A DNA stretch of 40,336 nt from an uncultured Bacteroides sp. (GTDB lineage Bacteria; Bacteroidota; Bacteroidia; Bacteroidales; Bacteroidaceae): assembly GCA_947574505.1 (NCBI GenBank), contig CANPJW010000023.1, positions 1 through 40,336 on the forward strand, read 5' to 3'. How positions within the stretch are numbered: position 1 is the stretch's first letter; the number at the start of each line of letters is the position of its first letter. This document shows, piece by piece, positions 1-8,645 of this stretch. The notes under the pieces are model-generated. The model saw only the letters and a list, made by a program, of their open reading frames with translations, was not told the origin of the DNA and searched no databases. Both the position numbers and the translations under genes were made by a program.

Positions 1-7
1 TTTTAGG

Positions 8-16
8 GCAAAGATA
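8..16 (-). promoter_or_regulatory. Possible promoter -7 box at the left edge
   Basis: Read on the minus strand this is TATCTTTGC, an exact match to the Bacteroides -7 consensus TAnnTTTG. It would drive a gene lying beyond the left edge of the window. No clear TTTG is seen at the expected -33 distance, so the call is tentative. Confidence 0.35.
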
Positions 17-91
17 CTAATTGTTGAGAAGCCCACATGATTTTATCGGTGAGCCCTTAAAAACAATATCTTGAGATAAATATGAGGTAAT

Positions 92-121
92 AAAAAAAAG
101 CCCCTTAATGTTTGTAAGGGG
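92..121 (-). terminator. Rho-independent terminator after tRNA-Glu
   Basis: On the minus strand a stem of about eight pairs (AACCCCTTA against TAAGGGGCT) is followed by a run of T residues. It lies 16 bases beyond the tRNA-Glu 3' end and fits a simple intrinsic terminator. Confidence 0.75.
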
Positions 122-136
122 TTAATAATCAGAAAG

Positions 137-208
137 TAGTGGGTACGAGAATCGAACTCGTATTACATGCGTGAGAGGCATGTGTCCTAACCGTTAGACG
201 AACCCACC
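137..208 (-). tRNA. tRNA-Glu (anticodon CTC)
   Basis: The minus strand folds into a 72-nt cloverleaf. The acceptor strand GGTGGGT pairs with ACCCACT, the D arm TTCGTCTAACGGTTAGGAC is characteristic of tRNA-Glu, and the anticodon stem CATGC/GCATG holds the loop CTCTCAC, giving anticodon CTC, which reads GAG. The T arm is ACGAG-TTCGATT-CTCGT. The CCA tail is not encoded. The first acceptor pair is G1:U72 rather than G:C, which is slightly unusual. It lies downstream of tRNA-Ser, with a terminator hairpin between them. Confidence 0.93.
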
Positions 209-225
209 GGAGTTTTAGTTGATTT

Positions 226-259
226 AAAAAGAGCTAAGTTTTAGGACTTAGCTCTTTTT
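226..259. terminator. Hairpin terminator between the two tRNA genes
   Basis: A 13-bp perfect inverted repeat (226-238 AAAAAGAGCTAAG against 247-259) surrounds an 8-base loop and carries A/T tracts on both sides, so it could terminate in either direction. On the minus strand it would end the tRNA-Ser transcript, or act as a processing site if both tRNAs share a transcript. Confidence 0.7.
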
Positions 260-273
260 ATATTGAGATTTTG

Positions 274-360
274 CGGAAGCTGGGGGATTCGAACCCCCGG
301 TACCCTTACGAGTACGTCAGTTTAGCAAACTGGTGGTTTCAGCCACTCACCCAAACTTCC
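274..360 (-). tRNA. tRNA-Ser (anticodon GCT)
   Basis: An 87-nt minus-strand cloverleaf with a long variable arm, as expected for a class II tRNA. The acceptor GGAAGTT pairs with AGCTTCC and is followed by discriminator G73, typical of tRNA-Ser. The anticodon loop TTGCTAA gives GCT, which reads AGC and AGU. The T arm is GGGGG-TTCGAAT-CCCCC. A Bacteroides promoter lies 30 bases upstream. Confidence 0.95.
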
Positions 361-390
361 TTGAACCCGCATTCTCTCTCAAATGCGGTG

Positions 391-422
391 CAAAGATAAG
401 GGGAAGTTTTCGACTATGCAAA
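391..422 (-). promoter_or_regulatory. Bacteroides-type promoter for the tRNA genes
   Basis: Read on the minus strand, TTTG (419-422) and TATCTTTG (391-398) are separated by 20 bp, which matches the Bacteroides primary sigma consensus. The -7 box ends 30 bases before the tRNA-Ser 5' end. Confidence 0.65.
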
Positions 423-662
423 TCTTTTAGCAAGATTTTTTTTACTGTTTTTTTGAGAAAGGAGATAACATCTTATGTTTCAAATATTAAACGGGAGAAT
501 TTTTTTTCGGTGTCTTTGGCTTTTGGGTGGATGGGGAAGGAGGTTGAAACATATTGACGCTATCCGCTCACAATAGTGGCGGCATTTTTATATAATAGGG
601 TAACTATGTTGACTGGATATTGATATTATAGGGATACAGAAAAAAGAGCAGAGGAATAGGCA
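423..662. other. Intergenic stretch with no recognisable gene
   Basis: This AT-rich part of the 361-804 gap holds no reading frame with coding character. Small frames exist on both strands but overlap the tRNA-Ser gene or the terminator at 663-692. Nothing beyond the promoter and the terminator at its two ends can be supported. Confidence 0.6.
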
Positions 663-692
663 CAAAAAAAAGGCTATCTATCCCAGACAGCC
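663..692 (-). terminator. Terminator downstream of viaA
   Basis: On the minus strand GGCTGTC pairs with GATAGCC around a 7-base loop and is followed by at least eight T residues. It lies about 110 bases past the viaA stop codon and would end the ravA-viaA transcript. Confidence 0.65.
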
Positions 693-804
693 AATCTTTT
701 TTGTTAACCTTAAATCTAATACTATGAAAAACACATTGCAAATGTACGAACTTCTGTGAATTTAGCAAATAAAACAAGGAAAAACGCATGTTTTATAACA
801 TTGA

Positions 805-2238
805 TTAAATATTTGATTCTTCAATTCTATATTTATTAAGTTTTTCGGTGCTCTGAATGCTATATTCCCAATATTTATCACATAATTTCAGATAACTGGC
901 TTCAGCGCTTTTGCCACCTAAGGAAATGGCATACATCTTTGTCTGTCTGGCTTTTGCCCGCTCTATGCTTTTGGCTAACATATTATCGACAGGATGCATT
1001 TCAAAGTCGGACACTGTGATGATGTCTGCTTCCATATATCCTTCTTTGCTGATTTTTCGCAAAGCATGAGTGATAACGGGTCCCATATCCGTGCCACCAT
1101 GAAAAGACTGGCTCAGGAAATCAACAAGACGGTCGAAGCTACTTCCCAAATCGGTGATTTCAATACATTCAATATCATCCGAGAAAAGGATGATATAGCA
1201 TTTCCGATGTTGTACTTCCGTCAGTTCGGCGATGGCGAGCAAGGTTGACTTCGCGATTCTTTCCCGTTCTCCCGCCATAGAACCGGAAGTGTCCAGGCAG
1301 ACGATGAAAGGGCCTTCAGCTTCTTCGGAGACTTCATTTCCTGCCGTTTTCTTGTCATTGATAGCTTGCTTTTCGTGCGATTGGTAATCGATGACTTGAA
1401 GCCGTTTCTCTATAAAACGTTCGAAGAATACGGTTTGCAGGCTTTTTTCTGCCAGGTAGCAATATTCGAGAGGGAGAAGGCTGTTCAAATCGTTTCCTTC
1501 ACTGATGCCTGTAATATCACTGCGTGTGGCATGGGACACGATTTGCTCCCGATGAATGCCCGCAGTCATTTTGAAACGTTTCCGGCTGCTTTGATGCTTC
1601 TTTCCCAATATCTCCACCAATTCGCGGATTGCAGGATTCCGTTTGATGGTTTCTTCGTATTCCAGGATTTGTTCCGCTATCTGTTTGTGGTTGCGGAGCA
1701 GCCAGACGAGGCGTGAACCGCCGCGCACTGGAAGATGTTTGGAGAGTGACAGTTGAAGACGGTAAAAGTCATCACAGAGCTGTTCGATATGCTCCATTTG
1801 GTAGTTGAACTCGTTGTTTGAGAGCAACGTATGCCATTTGTCGAAAAAGAGAGCACGCAGAGCTTTCCATTCCTTGGAACGCGGGCTGATAACGGCAAAA
1901 CGTTGGAGATAATATTTCACGTTCAGGTCTACCAGGTGATATTTCATGGAAAAGGGATAAGCGCTGTTCTTCAGAAATTGGAGAAACTTGGCATCGGACG
2001 CTTCATCCATTTCGTAGAAATATTCCCATTGCGATGCATAACGGGAATAGAAATCCTGCAAAGAGGGTTGTGTATGGCGAAAATACTGATGAATATCCGC
2101 ATCCAGTTCTTCGGGGCGGATAATCAAATTGTGCAGTTGTTCGTCATACACGTCGTAGGCTGTCCTCTGCAATTTCTCGTAGTAGATGTCTTGCAGGTGT
2201 TTGAGCCTAATACTCTCTGTTCTCTTGTTCATGGGCAT
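805..2238 (-). CDS. viaA: ViaA-like VWA-domain protein, partner of RavA
   Basis: This 477-residue protein matches the length of E. coli ViaA (483). The N-terminal two thirds is an alpha-helical region without a familiar catalytic motif. The C-terminal von Willebrand A domain (about 311-477) carries a complete metal-ion-dependent adhesion site: DTSGS at 316-320, the threonine in GGTDM near 383, and the aspartate in SDFEM near 411. The start overlaps the 3' end of ravA by 32 bases (26 if the second ATG, two codons on, is used), which suggests translational coupling. In E. coli ViaA binds and stimulates RavA, and the pair is linked to iron-sulfur and fumarate-reductase respiratory complexes and to aminoglycoside sensitivity. 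Whether this applies in Bacteroides is inference. Confidence 0.85.
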   Translation of the reverse strand: MPMNKRTESIRLKHLQDIYYEKLQRTAYDVYDEQLHNLIIRPEELDADIHQYFRHTQPSLQDFYSRYASQWEYFYEMDEASDAKFLQFLKNSAYPFSMKYHLVDLNVKYYLQRFAVISPRSKEWKALRALFFDKWHTLLSNNEFNYQMEHIEQLCDDFYRLQLSLSKHLPVRGGSRLVWLLRNHKQIAEQILEYEETIKRNPAIRELVEILGKKHQSSRKRFKMTAGIHREQIVSHATRSDITGISEGNDLNSLLPLEYCYLAEKSLQTVFFERFIEKRLQVIDYQSHEKQAINDKKTAGNEVSEEAEGPFIVCLDTSGSMAGERERIAKSTLLAIAELTEVQHRKCYIILFSDDIECIEITDLGSSFDRLVDFLSQSFHGGTDMGPVITHALRKISKEGYMEADIITVSDFEMHPVDNMLAKSIERAKARQTKMYAISLGGKSAEASYLKLCDKYWEYSIQSTEKLNKYRIEESNI

Positions 2239-3781
2239 GGGCGATGATGCGAAGCTCGTTCCGGTAGTTTTCGATGATATGTGCAGTCTCTCCTAAAATC
2301 CGTTTTATCTTGCTTTTCTGCGACGGACTTAGGAAAAGATGTTCTTTCGTATATGCAGTCTCCCGTTCTGAAATCGTCTTATATTCCACTTCCAGCTGAT
2401 GGAGCAGGTCGATGACTTCCTGCAAGGTGAATTCGAACGGAGTACTGTCATCTTGCTGTGCCGACAGAGGGGTACAATTATCGTAGCATAATAGCGGATA
2501 CTCTTGGTTGTTGACAAAAACAGAGCGCCTTCCTTTTCGGAGAGAATAGATGTTTTTTTGTGCAACGTTCCTGTTTTTTACGAAGTCGTAGGCTTTCAGG
2601 ATTTTGTTGACAGGGCGAAACTTGTCTTGCTGGATATAGAATAGCCGATTGCTGTCTTTTTTCAGAGATTGGTAGTCCGAAGCAAATATGAGCAGGTTTC
2701 CGGCGATATGATATCCCTCGATGCGATGATAAAATGTATCTACCACCTGGATTCCCGGGTCACTGAGTTCCCGCAGGCTATGTTCGGATTTCATATTTTC
2801 TTTCAAGCTATCCAGTTTCTGTTCCAGCCTTTTTTCGCCTAACAGATAAGCATGGATACCCCGTGTTATGGATTGTTCTACCATTTCTTCGATAATGGGC
2901 AATTGGGCGACTTCGTCCCACAGGCAGGCACTCATCAAGAGACAATCGGAAAAGTGGATTCCCGCAGACTCGTTCAGATAGGCGGAAGTGCGGAGCAGGC
3001 CTACTATTTTCTTCCAGCGGCGGTCGGATATATAGATGGGCGGGGTATTTTCATCGCGTCCTGTGTTATACAGCTCTATTTCCCGTTTGATATTATGAAT
3101 CAGTTCGAAGATTGTATAATGGATTCCTACTTTTTCACTTTCAGCTTGTATTTTAGAGTATAACTCATCGTTTATCTGGAGTTCCTCGGGAATTTCGGGT
3201 TCCATCTCTTTCGTGGAAGAAATCATCTGGTCGAAAGCATATTCCTGCTCGATGCATCCTACAAACTGGCGAACCAGGAAACGGTCGTACAATGCTTCCA
3301 GTCCCTCACCTTTGGCGGGTAGTTCGTTGGAAGCGGCAATCAAGGCTTTCAGAGGTACGCGCACCGTGAACTGTCCGTTGCGATATATTTTTTCATTGAT
3401 AACCGTCAGGAGTGAATTCTGAATGGCAGGTCCGGCTTTCCATATTTCATCCAGGAAAACAATCGTAGCCGTGGGCAAATACCCTTTTGTGATGCGTTCG
3501 TATGTATCTTCGTCCTTCAACTTGGATATGGAAACAGGGCCGAATATTTCGTCGGGTGTACTGAAACGGGACATCAGATACTCGAAAGCGTCCGCATCCT
3601 TGAAAGCAAGCTTGAGCCTTCGAGCCACCAGACTCTTGGCTACCCCCGGGGGACCCAACAGAAAGATGCTCTCACCTGCCATAGCTGACAGCAGGGAAAG
3701 TGCGATGGTATGTTCCTTTTCAAATACTCCCTCGTTGAGAGCCTTTAGTAATTGGGTGATATGCGATTTGATAGACTTCAT
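2207..3781 (-). CDS. ravA: RavA-like MoxR-family AAA+ ATPase
   Basis: The 524-residue protein has an N-terminal AAA+ module very close to E. coli RavA: Walker A GPPGVAKS at 43-50, Walker B VFLDEI at 108-113, sensor 1 asparagine in AASNELP near 152, and the arginine finger in LYDRF near 167. A YISDRRWKK segment typical of RavA follows. The reading frame stays open upstream to 3940, but ATG at 3781 is preferred. The resulting N terminus aligns with E. coli RavA, and an exact Bacteroides -7 box (3816-3823) lies between the two candidates, so the upstream codons would not be transcribed from it. MoxR ATPases act as chaperone-like assembly factors with a VWA partner, here the overlapping viaA. Confidence 0.9.
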   Translation of the reverse strand: MKSIKSHITQLLKALNEGVFEKEHTIALSLLSAMAGESIFLLGPPGVAKSLVARRLKLAFKDADAFEYLMSRFSTPDEIFGPVSISKLKDEDTYERITKGYLPTATIVFLDEIWKAGPAIQNSLLTVINEKIYRNGQFTVRVPLKALIAASNELPAKGEGLEALYDRFLVRQFVGCIEQEYAFDQMISSTKEMEPEIPEELQINDELYSKIQAESEKVGIHYTIFELIHNIKREIELYNTGRDENTPPIYISDRRWKKIVGLLRTSAYLNESAGIHFSDCLLMSACLWDEVAQLPIIEEMVEQSITRGIHAYLLGEKRLEQKLDSLKENMKSEHSLRELSDPGIQVVDTFYHRIEGYHIAGNLLIFASDYQSLKKDSNRLFYIQQDKFRPVNKILKAYDFVKNRNVAQKNIYSLRKGRRSVFVNNQEYPLLCYDNCTPLSAQQDDSTPFEFTLQEVIDLLHQLEVEYKTISERETAYTKEHLFLSPSQKSKIKRILGETAHIIENYRNELRIIAHAHEQENREY

Positions 3782-3815
3782 GCGACAGATGATTTTATGT
3801 GTTGTCAGTGGGGGA

Positions 3816-3823
3816 CAAAGATA
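3816..3823 (-). promoter_or_regulatory. -7 box of the ravA-viaA promoter
   Basis: The minus strand reads TATCTTTG, an exact TAnnTTTG match, 34 bases upstream of the ravA ATG at 3781. The -33 element is not clear. Its position decides in favour of the shorter ravA start. Confidence 0.6.
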
Positions 3824-3944
3824 CAAGAAATCCTTGAAATGAACTTCATAATTCCTTGAAACGAATTTTATCAGTTCCGGAAGCTTTAGGGGATTTCCTC
3901 TCGACAAGTAGGAATTTTCAGTTTTATGGGGAAATTTCATTCTA

Positions 3945-3952
3945 TACTTTTG
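3945..3952 (+). promoter_or_regulatory. Possible -7 box for the lipoprotein gene
   Basis: TACTTTTG fits TAnnTTTG and lies 50 bases upstream of the ATG at 4003. The -33 region is T-rich (about 3915-3925) without a clean TTTG. Confidence 0.45.
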
Positions 3953-4002
3953 TCATATCGAAAGATAAATGATAGATAAATAACCATTAAAAATAAAAGA
4001 AT

Positions 4003-4449
4003 ATGAAAACGAACACATTCGGATACTTAGGCTTGGCTTTGATGGCCGTATTGATGATAAGCTTTACTTCTTGCGAAGTAGAAATTGACAGCTTTTATGA
4101 TGATGACAATATTAGCGGAGGTTATTACAATCGTTCTGTCGATTTATGCAGCCGCACGTGGGCGAGTTCTTATTGGGATATAGATGGTAACTATTGCCGT
4201 CAGGAACTGGATTTCTTTTTAGATCGTACAGGAATTGATTATATACGGGTGAAGTATCCCAACGGATACGTAGAGGAATTTGAATATAAATTCCGTTGGA
4301 GCTGGGATAACTACGCACAGACCTCTATCCGTATGTCTTATGGACCGAATGATGTATCATATCTGGATGACGTATATATCGGTGGCAACAGGTTGAGCGG
4401 TTATCTGGATGGACGGAATAACTTTGTGGAATATCAGGGGAAAAGATAA
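4003..4449 (+). CDS. Small lipoprotein of unknown function
   Basis: The 148-residue product begins with a lysine and a hydrophobic helix ending in the lipobox FTSC, with the lipidated cysteine at 24, so it should be a membrane-anchored lipoprotein. Acidic residues follow the cysteine closely (EVEIDSFYDDD). In some Bacteroidota an acidic motif there favours surface export, but that is only a possibility here. The mature part is rich in Trp, Tyr, Asp and Gly and alternates polar and aromatic residues, which suggests an all-beta fold, perhaps lipocalin-like. I do not recognise the family. The gene stands alone, divergent from ravA-viaA. Confidence 0.8.
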   Translation: MKTNTFGYLGLALMAVLMISFTSCEVEIDSFYDDDNISGGYYNRSVDLCSRTWASSYWDIDGNYCRQELDFFLDRTGIDYIRVKYPNGYVEEFEYKFRWSWDNYAQTSIRMSYGPNDVSYLDDVYIGGNRLSGYLDGRNNFVEYQGKR

Positions 4450-4652
4450 CAAAGAATATGTAATGGGACAATAGGTGAAAAGTCTGTAAATGTCAATATG
4501 CGGGTAAAAAGAGAAAGGATAATAAAGTAAAGACAGAAGTTTTACAAAGATTAAAAACAAAATAATAGGTAAGGCGGTAAAAGGGTTGCCAATAAGATTT
4601 CAGGATATTAAGAATCAGACTATATATGGGGCGCGAAATGAAAGCTAAAAGT

Positions 4653-4683
4653 TTTGAATGGGACTAAATAGTTTTTATCTTTG
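4653..4683 (+). promoter_or_regulatory. Consensus Bacteroides promoter for the transporter gene
   Basis: TTTG at 4653-4656 and TATCTTTG at 4676-4683 are separated by 19 bp, a textbook match. The -7 box ends 22 bases before the ATG at 4706, leaving a very short leader. Confidence 0.75.
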
Positions 4684-4705
4684 CGCCCTATTAGTTTAAA
4701 TATAC

Positions 4706-6370
4706 ATGGAGTGGTTATATAGTTTATTTCTCGAACATTCTGCTTTACAGGCTGTTGTGGTACTTTCGCTGATTTCAGCAATAGGTCTGGGGCTGGGAAG
4801 AGTGCATTTCTGGGGAGTTTCCTTGGGAGTCACTTTTGTTTTTTTTGCGGGTATTCTTGCCGGGCATTTCGGGCTTTCGGTGGATGCGCAGATGTTGAAT
4901 TATGCAGAAAGTTTTGGACTCGTCATATTTGTTTATTCCCTTGGGCTGCAAGTGGGACCCGGTTTCTTCAGCTCTTTCCGTAAAGGCGGAGTGACGTTGA
5001 ACATGTTGGCGCTCGGAGTCGTTCTTTTAGGAACATTGCTGACGGTGGTAGTCAGTTATGCCACGGGTGTGTCCCTTCCCGATATGGTTGGTATCCTTTG
5101 TGGCGCAACGACCAACACTCCGGCATTAGGAGCTGCACAACAGACCTTGAAACAGATGGGAATGGAGAGCAGTACGCCTGCTTTGGGATGTGCGGTGGCT
5201 TATCCGATGGGAGTAGTCGGTGTAATTCTTGCCGTTTTATTAATTCGCAAAGTACTGGTTCGCAAAGAAGACTTGGAGATAAAAGAGAAAGATGATGCGA
5301 ACAAAACTTATATTGCAGCGTTTCAAGTACACAATCCTGCTATTTTCAATAAGAGTATAAAGGATATTGCTCATATGAGTTACCCGAAGTTTGTCATCTC
5401 CCGTTTGTGGCGGGATGGGCATGTCAGTATCCCGACTTCCGATAAAGTATTGAAAGAAGGAGACCGCCTGCTGGTGATAACTGCTGAGAAAGATGCTTTA
5501 GCCTTGACCGTTCTTTTCGGGGAACAGGAAAATACGGATTGGAACAAAGAGGATATTGACTGGAACGCGATTGACAGCGAACTGGTTTCCCAGCGTATCG
5601 TCGTCACTCGTCCTGAGTTGAACGGAAAGAAGCTGGGCGCCCTCCGGTTGAGAAATCATTATGGGATTAATATCAGCCGAGTTTACCGTTCGGGGGTGCA
5701 ACTGCTTGCCACTCCGGAATTGATACTTCAGTTGGGCGACCGCTTGACAGTAGTAGGAGAGAAGGCGGCCATTCAAAATGTGGAGAAAGTACTGGGTAAT
5801 GCTGTCAAGAGTTTGAAAGAGCCTAATCTGGTGGTTATATTTATCGGTATCGTGTTGGGATTGGCATTGGGTGCCATTCCTTTTTCCATTCCGGGTGTCA
5901 GCACTCCCGTGAAGCTGGGATTGGCGGGTGGACCGATTATTGTCGGTATCCTTTTGGGTACGTTCGGACCGCGGATACACATGATTACCTATACTACTCG
6001 CAGCGCAAATCTGATGCTCCGTGCACTGGGACTTTCTATGTATCTCGCCTGTTTGGGGCTGGATGCCGGAGCACATTTCTTCGACACTGTATTCCGCCCG
6101 GAAGGCTTGTTATGGATTGCTTTGGGAGCCGGATTGACGATTGTCCCGACAGTCTTGGTAGGCTTTATAGCCTTCAAGATGATGAAGATAGATTTCGGTA
6201 CGGTGTCCGGTATGTTGTGCGGAAGTATGGCGAATCCGATGGCGTTGAATTATGCAAATGATACAATCCCCGGTGACAATCCGTCCGTAGCTTATGCGAC
6301 AGTATATCCGCTGTGTATGTTTCTGCGGGTGATTATCGCGCAAGTGTTGTTGATGTTCTTGTTAAATTGA
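4706..6370 (+). CDS. AspT/YidE-type transporter with two RCK_C domains
   Basis: The 554-residue protein has the layout of the aspartate:alanine exchanger family (YidE/YbjL/AspT). Hydrophobic helices fill about residues 1-185, two RCK_C (TrkA-C) domains occupy about 205-285 and 293-375, and a second membrane half runs from about 380 to the end. Internal symmetry shows as CGATTNTPALGAAQ in the first half and CGSMANPMALNYA in the second, probably the duplicated substrate-binding re-entrant segments. AspT itself swaps aspartate for alanine, but most homologues have no known substrate, so only the family is claimed. The gene is monocistronic by spacing, with fbp 143 bases downstream. Confidence 0.85.
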   Translation: MEWLYSLFLEHSALQAVVVLSLISAIGLGLGRVHFWGVSLGVTFVFFAGILAGHFGLSVDAQMLNYAESFGLVIFVYSLGLQVGPGFFSSFRKGGVTLNMLALGVVLLGTLLTVVVSYATGVSLPDMVGILCGATTNTPALGAAQQTLKQMGMESSTPALGCAVAYPMGVVGVILAVLLIRKVLVRKEDLEIKEKDDANKTYIAAFQVHNPAIFNKSIKDIAHMSYPKFVISRLWRDGHVSIPTSDKVLKEGDRLLVITAEKDALALTVLFGEQENTDWNKEDIDWNAIDSELVSQRIVVTRPELNGKKLGALRLRNHYGINISRVYRSGVQLLATPELILQLGDRLTVVGEKAAIQNVEKVLGNAVKSLKEPNLVVIFIGIVLGLALGAIPFSIPGVSTPVKLGLAGGPIIVGILLGTFGPRIHMITYTTRSANLMLRALGLSMYLACLGLDAGAHFFDTVFRPEGLLWIALGAGLTIVPTVLVGFIAFKMMKIDFGTVSGMLCGSMANPMALNYANDTIPGDNPSVAYATVYPLCMFLRVIIAQVLLMFLLN

Positions 6371-6513
6371 AAATTAAGAATTAAAAATTGAGAAATAATA
6401 GACTTGTGTCATAAAAGTACTATATTTATTACGAATAACCGAATCGTATGATTCCAAACAAAGAACATTAAGAAGTAAAATAATTGGTAATTAGTAAATT
6501 GTAATAAAATAAA

Positions 6514-8508
6514 ATGACTGCTCAAAGTAATATAACTCCTGAAAGTATTGTGAGCGACCTTCGCTATCTGCAACTGCTTTCCCGAAGTTTTCCTACGATT
6601 GCCGATGCAAGTACGGAAATAATCAACCTGGAAGCTATCTTGAATCTACCGAAGGGGACGGAGCATTTCCTGACAGATATACATGGTGAATACGAAGCCT
6701 TTCAACATGTGCTGAAAAATGCGTCAGGTGCGGTAAAACGTAAAGTGAATGAAATATTCGGTAATACTCTCCGTGAGTCGGAAAAGAAAGAAATCTGTAC
6801 TCTGATTTACTATCCCGAAGAAAAGCTCCAACTCGTGAAAGCACGTGAAAAGGATTTGGATGACTGGTATCTGATAACGTTGAACCAACTGGTGAAAGTC
6901 TGCCAGAATGTATCGTCCAAGTACACCCGCTCCAAAGTGCGTAAATCCCTGCCTGCCGAATTTTCTTATATCATACAGGAACTGTTGCACGAATCTTCCA
7001 TTGAACCGAATAAACATGCTTATATCAATGTGATTATCAGTACGATTATTACTACAAAGCGTGCGGATGATTTTATCATTGCCATGTGCAACTTGATTCA
7101 GCGTCTGACTATCGACTCTCTTCATATTGTAGGTGATATCTACGACCGTGGCCCGGGCGCTCACATTATTATGGATACTTTGTGCAATTATCATAACTTT
7201 GATATTCAATGGGGCAATCATGACATTCTTTGGATGGGTGCTGCTTCCGGCAATGACAGTTGTATTGCTAACGTTATCCGCATGTCTATGCGTTATGGCA
7301 ATCTGGCAACACTTGAAGATGGTTACGGAATCAACTTGCTTCCCTTGGCTACCTTCGCCATGGATACTTATGCTGATGACCCTTGTTCCATCTTTATGCC
7401 GAAAATGAATTTTGCCGATGCTCATTATAATGAAAAGACTTTGCGCCTGATAACCCAGATGCACAAGGCTATCACTATTATCCAGTTTAAACTGGAAGCT
7501 GAGATTATCGACCGTCGTCCGGAGTTTGGGATGGCAAACCGCAAACTGCTGGAGAAGATAGATTTTGAGCGTGGCGTCTTTGTCTATGAAGGTAAAGAAT
7601 ATGTGCTTCGCGATACGAACTTCCCGACCATAGACCCTGCTGACCCTTATCGTTTGACGGATGAAGAGCGCGAACTGGTGGAGAAGATTCATTATTCGTT
7701 TATGAATAGTGAGAAACTGAAGAAGCATATGCGCTGTCTGTTTACATATGGCGGAATGTATCTGGTTTCCAATTCTAACCTTCTTTATCATGCTTCTGTG
7801 CCTTTGAATGAAGATGGCAGCTTCAGGCATGTCAGGATACGGGATAAGGAATACTGGGGGCGCAAATTGTTGGATAAGGCCGACCAATTGATTCGTACCG
7901 CATATTTTGATGAAGATGGGGAAGAGGACAAGGAATTTGCAATGGACTATATCTGGTATATGTGGTGCGGCCCGGAAGCTCCTTTGTTCGACAAGGATAA
8001 GATGGCTACTTTCGAACGTTATTTTGTGGACGACAAAGAGTTGCATAAAGAGAAGAAGGGGCATTATTATACGCTGCGTAACCGGGAAGATATATGTGAC
8101 CAGATATTGGCCGAGTTCGGGGCTTTAGGTCCTCATTCGCATATTATCAATGGTCACGTACCTGTGAAAACGATTCAGGGAGAGCAACCTATGAAAGCCA
8201 ATGGCAAGCTTTTCGTTATTGATGGCGGATTCTCAAAAGCTTATCAGCCGGAAACGGGAATTGCGGGATATACGCTTGTTTATCACTCTCATGGGATGCA
8301 GCTTGTGCAGCATGAACCGTTTCAGTCTCGTCAGAAAGCTATTGAAGAGGGCTTGGATATTAAATCGACTAACTTTGTTTTAGAGTTTAACTCCCAGCGG
8401 ATGATGGTGAAGGATACCGATAAAGGGAAAGAGCTTGTGACGCAAATTCAGGATTTGAAGAAGTTGCTTGTAGCTTATCGTACGGGTTTGATTAAAGAAA
8501 AGGTGTAA
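6514..8508 (+). CDS. fbp: Fructose-1,6-bisphosphatase, class III
   Basis: This 664-residue enzyme hydrolyses fructose 1,6-bisphosphate to fructose 6-phosphate in gluconeogenesis. It belongs to the class III (Firmicutes/Bacteroides) type, a calcineurin-like metallophosphoesterase. Metal-binding motifs appear in order: DIHGEYE at 55-61, GDIYDRG at 207-213, WGNHD at 233-237, and the C-terminal INGHVPV and DGGFS segments. The length fits the family (about 640-670). The 143 bases upstream hold no convincing -33/-7 pair. A strong terminator follows 29 bases after the stop. Confidence 0.95.
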   Translation: MTAQSNITPESIVSDLRYLQLLSRSFPTIADASTEIINLEAILNLPKGTEHFLTDIHGEYEAFQHVLKNASGAVKRKVNEIFGNTLRESEKKEICTLIYYPEEKLQLVKAREKDLDDWYLITLNQLVKVCQNVSSKYTRSKVRKSLPAEFSYIIQELLHESSIEPNKHAYINVIISTIITTKRADDFIIAMCNLIQRLTIDSLHIVGDIYDRGPGAHIIMDTLCNYHNFDIQWGNHDILWMGAASGNDSCIANVIRMSMRYGNLATLEDGYGINLLPLATFAMDTYADDPCSIFMPKMNFADAHYNEKTLRLITQMHKAITIIQFKLEAEIIDRRPEFGMANRKLLEKIDFERGVFVYEGKEYVLRDTNFPTIDPADPYRLTDEERELVEKIHYSFMNSEKLKKHMRCLFTYGGMYLVSNSNLLYHASVPLNEDGSFRHVRIRDKEYWGRKLLDKADQLIRTAYFDEDGEEDKEFAMDYIWYMWCGPEAPLFDKDKMATFERYFVDDKELHKEKKGHYYTLRNREDICDQILAEFGALGPHSHIINGHVPVKTIQGEQPMKANGKLFVIDGGFSKAYQPETGIAGYTLVYHSHGMQLVQHEPFQSRQKAIEEGLDIKSTNFVLEFNSQRMMVKDTDKGKELVTQIQDLKKLLVAYRTGLIKEKV

Positions 8509-8537
8509 TAGATAAGTCATACATTATATAATAGATA

Positions 8538-8598
8538 AGCCCTGTAAGAACGATGAATTTGAAGTCTCATTCTTACAGGGCTATTCCTTTTTTTTTCT
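8538..8598 (+). terminator. Rho-independent terminator after fbp
   Basis: A 13-bp perfect stem (8538-8550 against 8570-8582, AGCCCTGTAAGAA and its complement) with a 19-base loop is followed by a T-rich tract. It separates fbp from the convergent gene ending at 8646. Confidence 0.85.
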
Positions 8599-8645
8599 AG
8601 TGAGCTTGTAGTTTATTATTTCTTTCTTTTAGAGATGAGACTAAC

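Noticed and set aside
1..400. tRNA genes as an integration site for a genomic island
   Set aside because: No integrase, no direct repeat of a tRNA end and no change in gene character nearby.
333..557. 74-codon plus-strand frame
   Set aside because: It begins inside the tRNA-Ser gene and crosses the tRNA promoter.
604..789. 61-codon minus-strand frame downstream of viaA
   Set aside because: It spans the viaA terminator and has no start signal; its hydrophobic composition follows from AT-rich DNA.
6724..8064. 446-codon minus-strand frame opposite fbp
   Set aside because: It is the antisense of a highly conserved gene with clear catalytic motifs; the antisense product has no recognisable features.
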